64,000 bases of DNA from Rheum nobile (taxonomy: Eukaryota; Streptophyta; Magnoliopsida; Caryophyllales; Polygonaceae): NCBI GenBank assembly GCA_027886185.1, contig WOAB01000568.1, positions 4,464,001 through 4,528,000 of the forward strand, given 5' to 3'. Below are positions 46,113 to 56,782 of the stretch, in pieces (the first letter of the stretch is position 1; every line of letters starts with the position of its first letter). Under the pieces are notes generated by a model, which was not told where the DNA came from, did not search any database, and saw only the letters and a program-made list of their open reading frames with translations. Both the position numbers and the translations under genes were made by a program.

Positions 46113-47354
46113 ATGGCACCTAAGGGTAAGAAGCAAGTGTCTACGAGAGATGAGAATGAGGTCTACAATGTGGTGAAGGAGAGGAAGGTGTTGGCGACTA
46201 AGTTCTTTCACAAGCCTACGTTGTCTGAGTTTGGTTTGTTGGAGTGTGTGTCCCTGTGTCTGGCACAATGTGGTTTGGGGATGTTTCTGAACTTGGCTGC
46301 CCCTGCGTATCCCGAGCTTTGTTACCAGTTCATCGCCTTTTTCAAGAGGTATTCTGATGGTTCAGACGACAAGAGGATGATGAGGGTCACGTTCACTTAC
46401 AACGGGCGTGATTATTCATTGTCCCCTAAGGTAGTGCATGATGCCATGGGCATTACATGGCTGCCAACTGATGGGTGGTTTGGTGGCATTCTGGAGTCGG
46501 ATATGATGGAGTTCTGGAAGGCTACTACGGGCAGGACGTTCAGAAAGGGGCAGGAGGTGAACTCGAAGCTGGTGAACCCGTGTCTACGGTTGATCCACAA
46601 AGTGATGATGAGAGACTTCTTTGGCCATGCTGATGATGGAAAGGTTCCTCTGAAGGATTTCCAGTGGTTTATGAGCATCTTGGAGGTTGTTACGTACACG
46701 CCATGTTGGGCTACCCTCTTTTTGGGTTCCTTGAAGAGGATTCGTGATGGTGAGCCATGTGATATTTGTGGGGGTGGTCTGATTACCCTCCGTTGTGCTG
46801 GAGTGATAGCTTGCGATCAGATTCCTCGGCCTGTTGCCTACGTGGTGTATGATATGGCGCACATGAAGGTGTGCTCGATGCTGAAGTCATTGGGAAAGGA
46901 TGGTGATTTGGTCTGGTCGTCATATGATGGCCACATTCTGATTCTTCCACGGGAGTTCGCCTATTCCCCTTCATTTGCGGATTGATGGATCTCCAGTGAT
47001 AGCAGGATGACGACTGATGATGCTCCTGCTGCTGCTCCTTCAGGCCCGTATGGAGAGGGCCCTAGTGGTGCTGCTGCTACTGTTGAGTTTGCGGGCGAAG
47101 ACACTCATATGCCTACACTTTATGACGCGCCCTCATCTTCTTACGGTCCTGCCGCACCTTGGCATGAGTTGTATGCAAGATTTGATGCATTCTCCGTGCA
47201 GCAAACGCACTGGAACGCCCGAGTAGAGACCAGTCTGCAGACTTGGCAGACCCAGTTCCGCTCTGATGTAGATGAGCGTCTGGACGGTATGGACGCTCAT
47301 ATGAGGGACTACTTCGGGAGGTTCCCACCACCACCACCATCAGGCCCGCAGTGA
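46113..47354 (+). pseudogene. Athila ORF1-like protein, one stop
   Basis: It starts MAPKGKKQVSTRDE (46113, ATG followed by G), preferred over the Met at 46074. Residues about 20-290 resemble the Athila ORF1 or 'plant transposon protein' type domain: KFFHKPTLSEFGLLE, YPELCYQFIAFF, VTFTYNGRDYSLSP and HDAMGI, then a helical C-terminal half. A TGA at 46983-46985 separates a Pro/Ser/Ala-rich tail (47007-47354) in the same frame with a heptad-like stretch and PPPPPSG at the end. Its function in retrotransposition is unknown; in Athila this position holds an env-like or accessory ORF. The D2 element lacks it. Confidence 0.6.
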
Positions 47355-47417
47355 GTTTATTTCTTCTTCCCCTATTTCATTTGATGTTCTCTTTTCTACA
47401 TTGAGGACAATGTACGG

Positions 47418-47435
47418 TTTAAGTATGGGGGAGGG
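47418..47435 (+). other. Internal PPT-like motif (D1)
   Basis: TTTAAGTATGGGGGAGGG after ACATTGAGGACAATG, about 590 bp before the 3' LTR; the counterpart of the D2 site at 41641. Confidence 0.6.
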
Positions 47436-47565
47436 ATTTAGACTTGCTATTTGTCTATCCTTTGTACATATTGTTTTTTTTTTCGTGTGTTGTATTTCTC
47501 ATTCGAGTTTTTGATTTCAAAAAAAAAATCCAAAAAGAAGTAAAAAAGGCAATCAAAATCCTCGG

Positions 47566-47595
47566 ATGAGCTGAAAACCCGAAAGGGCAGTTCAT
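47566..47595 (+). other. Predicted RNA hairpin 1 in D1 3' UTR
   Basis: ATGAGCTG pairs with CAGTTCAT (8 bp with one G-U); AAAA bulge; CCC-GAAA-GGG. Lower-stem sequence differs from D2 but pairing is kept. Confidence 0.65.
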
Positions 47596-47693
47596 GTAAA
47601 AAGAAGGTAGTCTGGCTGGTATAGACCAGGGCAATATTGGACTGGAGTGATGTGAGTATATGTGAGATATCTAGCAAAATGAAATGAGTGGCT

Positions 47694-47717
47694 AGGTGAA
47701 AATCCAAAAGGGCGCCT
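47694..47717 (+). other. Predicted RNA hairpin 2 in D1 3' UTR
   Basis: AGGTG pairs with CGCCT; AAAA bulge; TCC-AAAA-GGG, a slightly decayed apical stem. Confidence 0.55.
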
Positions 47718-48007
47718 TGGCAAGATGAGCGAAAAAGAAGAAGAGTGATTTTAGTTTTGCTCATTATTCTTGGCGAGGCGTCATAAGAAGAGGTGGTATA
47801 AGGAGTTCGGGTAGGCCATTCTGGAGCGATAAGGAGCTAGATTGGAGTTAGGATTAGAATTATCTTTGCATCACTTGTTTTGGTTGTCTGGAGCTTATTG
47901 TTGATATGTTGTAATTGCTAGTTTCATGTTTTCTTATACTTCCTGAGGCCTTGGTATTGATTGAGAGAGTAGGTTTTTCTTTATCTTACTCGGGACGAGT
48001 AAAGGTC

Positions 48008-48023
48008 TAAGTATGGGGGAATT
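48008..48023 (+). other. Polypurine tract of D1
   Basis: TAAGTATGGGGGAATT directly before the LTR at 48024. Confidence 0.8.
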
Positions 48024-49386
48024 TGATAGGTGTTATTTTATACACCTTTATTAGCAATTATTAGCATGATTTGGAGGAGTTTATGAGTGGTTTTTAGGCT
48101 AAGTCTGTGATCCAGAAGTTATGAAGAGAAGTGAAGATATCCCAGGATTTACATCTTAGATGGAGACATGAGGATGGAGATGGAGTTGCTGAAGCATACA
48201 TGGAGACGACTACCAACACTTGGTAGTAATGAAGAGCAGTAGAAGAAGAGAGTGAGCTAGCTCACCGCCCCGCGCCGGAGTCACCGCGGCCCGGCGGTGA
48301 CTCTCAGAGAAGAATGAAACCTCGCACCAGAGGAAGCCACCGCCCCGTGGTGGAGAGCCTGATGCCCCGCGGTGGATCTCACCGCCCCGCAGCGGCCGTG
48401 TTAAATGCCGCGCATCTGAAGACATTTATTTCCTTTTATTTCGTTCAGATTTTGTTATTTTGTTATTCTATTTCCTTTATTGTTTGCATTAGTTTTAACC
48501 TAGTTTTCTTAAGACTATTTAAGTCCTCTTTCTAGGTTAAGAGGAGACTGGTTACAATTGCTTTACATCAGACGTTATTTTCCCTTAGTTTTCATTCTCG
48601 TTCTGAATCTTCCCTTTGTTCTACTAGACGATTGAAGCAATACAGTTGATGTGTTTGTGAGATTTCTATTCTTTGTTCTTATCCTTATAAGTGTTGGTTT
48701 GATTCTCTTGGTTATATTGAATATTGATTTCTTGTTGTTCTTCTTAGCCTGATCAACTAGGTTGAATACTTTTTATCAATTGCTAGGATTGCATATAGGG
48801 GTTCTGAGTGCATATCTAGTAGCAAACACAATTGTGCGTATAGGGGTTCCGAGCGTACAATTGTGAGTGAGAATCAGTTGCATGCGAGTATTAATACGTC
48901 TTTCTATTTGCATGTATCTTATATCCTTGTGTGTATTGCTATTGCTTTATTGGTGGTAAAGTATACCGACAACTGTGAGAATCGGTGGTATTTTACCATT
49001 GGCATAGTGATAAGTCTATCGACAACTGTGAGAATCGATAGTACTTAAGATCAGGGTGGAAACAACTATAAGGATAGTAAAAGAACTTGGATTAAATAGA
49101 TTTCTGTGATCAAATTATATCTCTGTATTGTGGATCTCGCTCTAGTAGGACTACTTTCCCCATTATATTTTCTCAACTCAATCAAACTTGTTTGCTTTGC
49201 TTTCTTTGCTCTATCGTGATAACTAACCCCCCCCCCCCCCCCCCCCCCCCTTTTGCTTGTTATTTGTCATTCACAATTGCATACTGCATCAGATCTTCCC
49301 TGTGGGTTCGACCCTTGCTTGCTTACTATACATCTGTTTAGTAGGTCTGTTAGGACTTTTTACTTTGATAAGGCTAATCAACGATA
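48024..49386 (+). mobile_element. 3' LTR of D1, end-truncated
   Basis: Collinear with 34200-35570 but ends at CAACGATA, about 30 bases short of the 5' LTR. It carries a C24 run and has lost a short segment near 48608 relative to the 5' LTR. Confidence 0.88.
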
Positions 49387-51349
49387 ATTCTTCCAAAAAG
49401 TGTTATACCATAAGCTTTGTAGACGACACACTCACTTAAAATCCAAGTATCAAACTTTGCAAATTCCCAAGTATCATAACTCTCTATTCCTTGAAAGTGC
49501 AATTCCCTGATTCAGTTCTTTGGCCCCTATTAAAACTGACCCAAAAGCTCACTTCCAACTCAAAACCTCTAGTTTCCTCAAAACAAGATCGTAATAAATC
49601 AATTAGCACAATTGCGGCTAATCACGTTATTTTCCTAAACGTGACATCAAATTGCCTTAACATACATCAATCACTCTCCATCCAATCCTTATGTCGTTTC
49701 TCTTAAGAAAGCCTCCTAACGAAACTTCAGATAAATCTTCCAAAATAATACTTATGGCTTCACACCCTTAGCCTTTCCGAAAGTGTAACCCTCTGGTCCA
49801 CAATGAACATACTCACTTACAACTTCCATAACCAAAATCCGTTGAGATATTACTCCTATTTTCTTAAGGTATCATCCTGATAAATGATTCATTACCAACC
49901 GTATCAGTCACTTCTATCAGAATCCTTTAATACCTTTATACGATTAACGCTTGCTACCTTACTCCTTAGGCGCACATAGACAATTCTCTCCACTAAATCC
50001 TTTTAATTTATCGGAATCATCAACATAACCTATCCTTAAACTGTAATCTTTCCATTTAAGTGGCCTCCTTCTAACACAGTAACTTCACAACTTAGTCTTC
50101 TCCAAATAATTGCACCATAAGCCTTCTAACTGACAAACTCACATAAAATCCAAATATCAAACCTTACAACCTTACAAGTATCATAACTCTTTATTCCCTG
50201 ATCGTACAACCTACCAATTTCAATCATTTGGTCCACTTAGATTTGGCTCAGCCGCCCTTTTCCTGACTCACATCCCAAAGGTTTGTTTAACTGACTCAAA
50301 TAACTTATCTCTAACTTAAGATCCTTATACTCCTCACACAATCTACTATCCCAATTAAAGCAACCCCTTTTACATTACGGATACTTACTATCTCTCCAAG
50401 ACTTAATCACATCATTTCCTGATGGGCCTCAAAACGAAACTTCGAATAGATCTTCCAAAATAATACCTATGACTTTGTACATTCGGCTTTTCAAAAAGCT
50501 TTAACCATTGGTCCTACACTGGTCGTACCCACTTATAAATCTCATAACCATAACTCTGGACTCTAAAGTCTTACCCAAGGTCGTAATAGAGGAAACGAGT
50601 TCCCTATGAACTATCCCTCTTATACATTCATTCCCTTCTCAACAATCTATCCACATCAATGCCTACAGCATGACCTCATAACTAGGCATTCTGGACTTCG
50701 CCTTAGTCCATCCCTACATACTTTTACCAGAGCAAATGTTCAGGGTACACGTATGAGATTTAGTTCTTAATTCTCATAGAGCATTAACCACACACATTTG
50801 TTCCTACACCCTAAGAAATTTTGGAAAACTCAGCTTACGAGATAACGCTCGTCCACTCAACGAAGGGAGTAATTAATGTCATACCGTTGCGACATTACTC
50901 CAAGAACAAAGATAGATTCCTAAGAATGGATCTAGGAATTCAGTAATGGAGTCGACCCTGGTGTTAACCATGTAGGGAACGAACACCTCGGTTCCATACG
51001 TTACCCCTCCTTTGTGAGTCCTGACAGCCCTTATCCACACGTGACATAATTGTTTTTGGCACTCACGGAGTCCCGTATGAACGAACAATTTGCAAAAGTA
51101 ATGAATTTAGTAATTTCCGGAACAAGGAAACACTTCTCTTTTTATTCGAAACATTACATAAACCAACTGATAGAAAGTCGAATAGACAGATTACTAAACT
51201 ATGGAAACTATCGACACAAGTCATCGCTCCTTATTCTAAAAACCTTACAAAATACTACCACTTGTACAAAGCTTTCCTCCCATCGGGGTGACGTATCACA
51301 AAGAGTTGTTGCTCTTGACCCGAAAATTCTATAGGCGCCTTGCCTTTAT
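49387..51349. repeat. T3 internal region, diverged tandem blocks
   Basis: Two blocks of about 700 bp (about 49387-50095 and 50095-50850) share segments such as 'ccaagtatcataactct' and 'cttccaaaataatac', in the same order. The end of 32863-34199 resembles part of them. No coding sequence seen. 50850-51349 is unique non-coding sequence. Confidence 0.6.
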
Positions 51350-52049
51350 CACGAGTAGCAGACTGCCTTGGGACAGATACTTCCGCCCTTGGGTTCTGTC
51401 CACCGCCAATTTTTTAGGCCTGATTTGCTTGAGTTGGCCTTAGGCCCTTCTTCCTATAGTATGCCTTCATGTGGCCTTCCCTCCCACATTTGTAACATAC
51501 CCGCTTCATCTTTTGGCAACTAGGGCTCTTGTGCCCGGCCTTACCACAGTTGTGGCATTGAATCACGCGGTTACTCCAGTCTGAGCCTTTGGCGGGGCCG
51601 GACTGAGTCGCCTTGGTCTTAGTACGACCAGACTTCTCGAACTTGGTGGGCGACGCCGGCCGCTTGAGCGAGCCAGCCCTGCGATTATGTTGCCCATTCT
51701 TTGCCTTATTTTTGTGCATCCACACTAGCTGTGACTTGAGGTACGGGGGCCGCTTGTGCTTGTGGTATTACCTGGGCCGTTAATACTTCGACCACTAGCC
51801 CCACTATCTGCCCAATGGTCGTCGCATTTAGCACAATCGGGGCAGGAGGTGGAACTCCCATTGCGGCTTGGGGGTCCGCTTGTCCATGAAGAACATCCTG
51901 TCGCAGGGTCGGGTCATTGCTACGTGATCCAGATCCCGCGTCTTCCCTGGTGGAGTAGCACTCCTCAGCTGAATTCGAGAATCGCTGCTAAGACTCTCGC
52001 TAGCTGCTTGGTTGGTGGATCGGGTGTCCATCACCTGTTGATGAACCAT
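51350..52049 (-). pseudogene. gag: T3 gag remnant (ends only)
   Basis: The N-terminal piece starts MVHQQVMDTRSTN (52049). The C-terminal piece has knuckles CHNCGKAGHKSPSC (intact) and CYKCGREGHMKAYY (last Cys is Tyr). The conserved gag core between them is missing, as are protease and pol, so this element cannot supply its own proteins. Confidence 0.8.
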
Positions 52050-52672
52050 AACGTTAGTTTAGAACTTCTCCAACTGGTACTTGACACTGAATCAATTACG
52101 TTATGATACGATTTATAAGGGTCCAAACTAATAACTCTATATTAGTCTGACTGGCCCACCACCACTAACCGCAGAACGACCTTCATCTCTTTTCTTGAAA
52201 GTGGAAACTCTAGGAGAGATGTCAACTTTTAAATGACGCTCAATCTAAGGAGAAACGATATTCCTAATAATGGATCTAAGGAATAAGTAACAGCTTGAAT
52301 CTTGCAGAAGTTTGAAAAAAAAACCTCTTAAATCTTATATAAAAATAGTTATTTATAAAGTTAGTTCCTCAAACTAGTGATATGATTATCACAAAACTCT
52401 TACTAAGACAAAAATTTGCACTTTTAAAGTTACAATCATAAACTTAATTTAATCGCTTATAACACAACGTTTTATAAACCAATTATAAATAGCTTTTGAA
52501 GTTCAATAGTTAAATCATTATTTTAAATTCCAATAAATAATTAAAACTTTTAAATTTAACATTTGAATTCTCGAAATTCCTTTTTAATAGAAAATAGGTT
52601 GAAAATAGTTTCGAAATTAATTTCCGAAAATTCTCAAACCTAACAATAGGCCAAGAATTTTAAAACAATTGC
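52050..52672 (-). other. T3 leader, no gene
   Basis: AT-rich sequence between gag start and PBS. No ORF comparable to the pre-gag ORF at 17962-18888 is seen. Confidence 0.5.
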
Positions 52673-52685
52673 TCTGATACCATAA
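52673..52685 (-). other. Primer-binding site of T3, tRNA-Met-like
   Basis: The minus strand reads TGGTATCAGAGCA next to the LTR end at 52687. Confidence 0.85.
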
Positions 52686-52686
52686 C

Positions 52687-55044
52687 TGTAACACCCCCGA
52701 CTTACGTAGGTAGTGCCACACTCCAGTGACCTTAGACGTTGCTGTTCGATGTCACCCTAGGCTTTAATCGGAACAATTAATCTTAATTAAACATGTTAAA
52801 TAACGAAGGATTTAACAGCGAAAGACATTTTTAAATGAAACTCAATTATTTATATTAAAAGATCTCTCATCAAACGAGAGAAGTGTTTTTACAACAGAGT
52901 GAAATTTCAGCGAAAGACTTTAAGAATAAACCTATTACATGACTTAGTGATAAGAATATATTACAATAATATTTGACAACCTTAAAAATACTAATACTTG
53001 AACCTTCAACTGCAAGTCTCTTCTTCAATTGGTTACTTCAAGTCTTCGGGAACCAATCACTGATGTGCCGTATAGGACGGATGACACCAGCCAACCATGC
53101 AAGGAATAAAACCTGGTTGGTTAGTCTAATGAAAGACTATGTAAGGGTGAAAACAGAATGGTCCTAGTAATCGTAATTGTTTACTATCATTGTCCCTCGA
53201 ATAAAAACCGAAGAAACGATATATAACCCGGAACTTTCACGAAATGATTAGAATTTAGACATGCACTGAAAAGAAGGCTCCAAAGGAATTGAGTCTTATG
53301 GGAAAATATATGAAGAGAAGACTCCAATAGATTGAGTCTTATGGGAAAGTATAACAAATGTTTGGGAACGTTAAAGTCTTCATACAAGCATTTAAAAATG
53401 ACTTGACTATTTGGGTCAACGACCAACCTCACCGCGCAATACGAATCCAGATTGGAAAGAAGACTTACTCTAATCGAAGTCCGGGCGGTTTCCACGTTGT
53501 ACTCCTCGCCCGAGGGTATATTAATTATGTGCATAATTGCACTTATCTTATTTAATTCCAAAATGCACATTTACGTTATAAGCTTTTAAGATATATCATC
53601 TCATCATGAGAGATATTAGAGGGAATAAATTCTGAATGTCGGCACCAGCTGTGTGCACCTACCCTGAGTAAGGGTATAGTCATGACCAGAGAGAGTATTA
53701 GGGAAAAATCCTCCTAATACCAGTTATAAAGAAACGACTAGACCTCGCAAGGTATATAGCGTTCCTACGAATACTCGTTCTAACTATAATGTATAAGTTC
53801 ACACATAAAATCCACACCAATAAAATCATGGTAATAACAGATATAATAGCGTTGTTTCTAGCAATATATACCACCTATTATAATATCACATTTTAAATCA
53901 TATTATTTATAAAAATATGTTCCTAAAAAAAATCATCCCAATTTAATTAACAATTCGAAATAATTGATAACTAACGGAAACATGAAATGATAAGCAAGAG
54001 CGAACCGCCACTTGCCTTAATCTAGACGAGCGATTGAGCGACGACGGGTTTCTGGGTCCGGAACGGGAACGGAAATCGGATTACAGATTCCTACGACGAC
54101 GACCCACAACGAAATCCTAGGTTAGATTCGACAATAAAATGATACGAATCTAAGAAAGAACGAACGAAATCGAAAGAACGAAAGTCCCGTCCGAGACCGG
54201 ATTGTCCAAGGCCACGATCGCGATTGCCAAGGCAATCCGCGGTCGCGGCAGGGATTCCGCGATTGCGGCCGTCGAGGAATTCGTCCGCGAGTGTCAAAGA
54301 CAACGGCCGCGGACGCAGCCGACCTTGTCACTGCCGCGGTCGCGGCAGTTCATGTCCGCGGTCGCAGCCATGAACTCCGGCGACCCTAAAATGGAGAAAA
54401 CTCACCGGCGACGACACGGCGGGGCTCGAGACGAGGGGGCTTCCACTCCGGTCCACCTTGCGCCTCCAAAGCACCACTCCTCGGCCACCACCACCTCCGG
54501 CGAGAGCTCCGGCGACTCCACAAGAATTCCGGCGAGCTCGAAACTCCGACGACTAAGGAAAATGAGAGAGAGGAGATCTGATGTTTGGGTGCTCAAAACC
54601 CTCCATCCCGGCCTCTTTTTATAGCCAAAGAAGGAGAGAAGCCCCCGACCAAATCAACGGCGGCTCAGAAGATCGACAGCGACGAAGAACACATGGCACG
54701 CATGCACTTTTCCGCGGTCGCGGAAAATTCCCTTTCCCAGTGCTGCTGAGCACTATTTTTCCGCGGTCGCGGAAGTTCTGCCGCGGTCGCGGAAATGTCC
54801 TTTTCGCATCCGTTTGCTCAGGAAAGGATATAACACGGGTTTCAACCCCGGAAAATAAATATTTGTACCCAAACAAATATTCTAAGCCTCGACAATACGT
54901 CGAATGTATTTTCCAAGGCTCAGGGAATTTTTATAGAGATCATACACGTTACAGAAATTTCGAATTTTGCCAAACGCGTCTTGCTTTCCCAATGAGAGTT
55001 GGAAATTTACCCAAATACCCTTACTAAAAATGAGGGGTATTACA
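52687..55044 (-). mobile_element. 5' LTR of T3
   Basis: 2358 bp, partner of 30473-32842, with the same hairpin clusters (about 54235-54370 and 54710-54795) and the TATA-like GGCTATAAAAAGAGG (54612-54624). Confidence 0.9.
54614..54624 (-). promoter_or_regulatory. Putative LTR TATA box (T3, 5' LTR)
   Basis: GGCTATAAAAAG on minus, about 420 bases into the LTR. In the 5' LTR this would drive the element's transcript. Confidence 0.55.
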
Positions 55045-55776
55045 TAGGCCCTTGTCCAATAGACTTGTAAGGGGTTTACCGATATGCTCCACTAAGGGAT
55101 GAGGGGTTCATAGAGGATGAAAACAAGCAATAGCCATCATAGACTCGACGACCGTCTCTGCAAGATTCCCAGGAAGGTCGGAAAGCGAGGATGGTGATGC
55201 TTTATTAGAGGGCATTGGCGGTTTCGAAGAGGCATTGATGGGACTATTCTAGGTTGGCGGCTTTGCAGAGGTTTTAGAAACATGAGCCTCTTCATCAGAA
55301 GTCTCTTTAAGTTTCCTCTTTTTGGCTTCAACCTTTTCTGCAACAAACATGGAACTTGAATGATGACCTCTAATATTTAACGTTTATGAAAAACAAAAGA
55401 TTCAATGTTACGTCACAACTAAAATAATGACAAAGTTGAGATCCGAAGACAACATATTGGCCATTAAGGGAGAAGGATCTGAATCCATTTTTCCTCGATG
55501 AGAGGCAAGTCAGGGAAGAATTCACCGAATGTTTGTTCCTCTGCGGGAAGTGACAACACTTTGGTGGTCAAACCTGTGGATTTTTCCTTGGTTGAATGGC
55601 GTTATGATCATGCATGACAAGAAGTGTAAAAAATGTTAACAAGGTACCAAACAACTAAAATCTAGACGCAAAGACTCTTACCTTCTTTCTCCCAGCTAGA
55701 CCGAAGGTAGCTGTTCCTTTCTCCTCGGGATGCTTTCCTTACAAAAAGGAACATGTTGGCCCAACCCTTATCATAT
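55045..55776 (-). pseudogene. Spliced TE-derived pseudogene, middle exons
   Basis: Exons on minus: 55682-55776 (KGWANMFLFVRK, SYLRSSWEK) ending AAG|GTAAGAG; 55460-55573 after CACAG (LTTKVLSLPAEEQTFGEFF); 55045-55337 after TTGCAG (KVEAKKRKLKETSDEEAH, then Ser/Pro-rich). Intron borders are canonical, but there are in-frame stops in the last exon. KGW...FLFV and the surroundings resemble the putative plant transposon protein / plant-mobile-domain group (inference). It is interrupted by T3 at 55045 and by the foldback element at 55777. Confidence 0.55.
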
Positions 55777-56782
55777 GGCTGATACTATATGCGCGACGAA
55801 TTTTTGCTGTGCGCGCGACATTCTGTATGCTAGGAAATGGCGTACGCCATTTCCTAGCGTACAGATTAAAATATGCATAAATAATAAGGTTATATGTATT
55901 TTGAATTTTTTTTTTAAAATAAGTATAAATCTGTACGCCATAATCTGGCGTACAGATTTATACTTAAAATATATATATATATATATATAATCTGTACGCC
56001 AGATTCTGGCGTACAGATTATTAAAAAAAATTAGATTTTAAAAAAAAAAAACATTTTTTTAATTAAAAAAAGTTTTTAAACATTTTTGTAATAAAAAAAA
56101 ATTAAAAAATTTTTTAAATAAAAAAAAGTTTTTAATCATGTAGAGAATTTCAATACGAGTCTGTACATATAAAATTCGCCCAAAACGGACATCGTTTGCC
56201 CCTCCAAAAGCCCAAAACACGAAGCCTTCCTACCCATTTATTTTTATTTGGTGCCCGATATATAGCGCATTGTAGTGAAATTTTTGAATTTTTCTACTAT
56301 AATTTTGTATAAAATTTTAATACGAGTCCGTACATATAAAATTCATTCAAAACGGATATCGTTTTCCCCTCCAAAAAGCCCTCTTTTGAATTGGGGCTTA
56401 GACGGATATCATTTTCCCCTCCAAAAAGCCCCTCAATTAAACCCCTCTTTTGAGTTAGGGCTTAAAGATGGGGCTTAAATGGAGGCTTTTTGAGTTTAAG
56501 CCTCCATTTAAGCCCCAACTCAAAAGAGTGGTTTAATGAAGGGGCTTTTGATCCCAAATTATATTTATATTAAATTACAATTATGTCATTATATTAAATT
56601 ATCAAAATATCATTTATATTAAATTACTAAATATATCCTTTATATTAAATTATAAAAAAATTGATTTTATATTAAATTTCAATTACATGTTGCATTTTAG
56701 GTGAATTGAAAGAAAGGAAAAAAACCGCGGGCGCGGCCTTGGAAGAACTCAGCTAAGATGTCAAGAAGCAAAGCCGCGATCG
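55777..56782 (+). repeat. Left terminal inverted repeat arm
   Basis: It contains nested short palindromes built on AATCTGTACGCCAGA / TCTGGCGTACAGATT (about 55820-55866, 55928-55963 and 55989-56019) and further inverted pairs around TTAAGCCCCATCTTTAAGCC (about 56450-56520). It ends with a GC-rich patch (GCCGCGATCG at about 56771). Confidence 0.85.

Larger units (their letters stand above)
34200..49386 (+). mobile_element. Athila-like gag-protease-ORF1 element (D1), hosting D2
   Basis: 5' LTR 34200-35602, PBS 35603-35622, gag 35681-36771 and 43596-44475, protease about 44476-45303, ORF1-like 46113-47354, PPT 48008-48023, 3' LTR 48024-49386. There is no RT, RNase H or integrase. The 3' LTR lacks the last about 30 bases that the 5' LTR has, and no target duplication is visible, so the right border was trimmed by a deletion. 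D2 (36772-43590) sits in its gag. Confidence 0.85.
30473..55044 (-). mobile_element. Full-span Tekay-like element T3 with nested insertions
   Basis: Flanked by TAGGC at 30468-30472 and 55045-55049. 3' LTR 30473-32842, PPT at 32843-32862, internal 32843-34199 plus 49387-52686, PBS about 52673-52685, 5' LTR 52687-55044. The only coding remnant is gag (51350-52049). The nested Athila-like element 34200-49386 accounts for 15.2 kb. Without it the element is about 9.4 kb and lacks pol, so it depended on another element to move. Confidence 0.88.

Noticed and set aside
47007..47354. Separate gene after ORF1
   Set aside because: It is in the same frame as 46113-46985 and separated only by one TGA; I treat it as the ORF1 tail.
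54202..55027. Arg/Gly/Pro-rich frames such as the 148-residue one at 54581
   Set aside because: They are translations of the CCGCGGTCGCGG repeats in the T3 LTR and occur again at 31956-32825.
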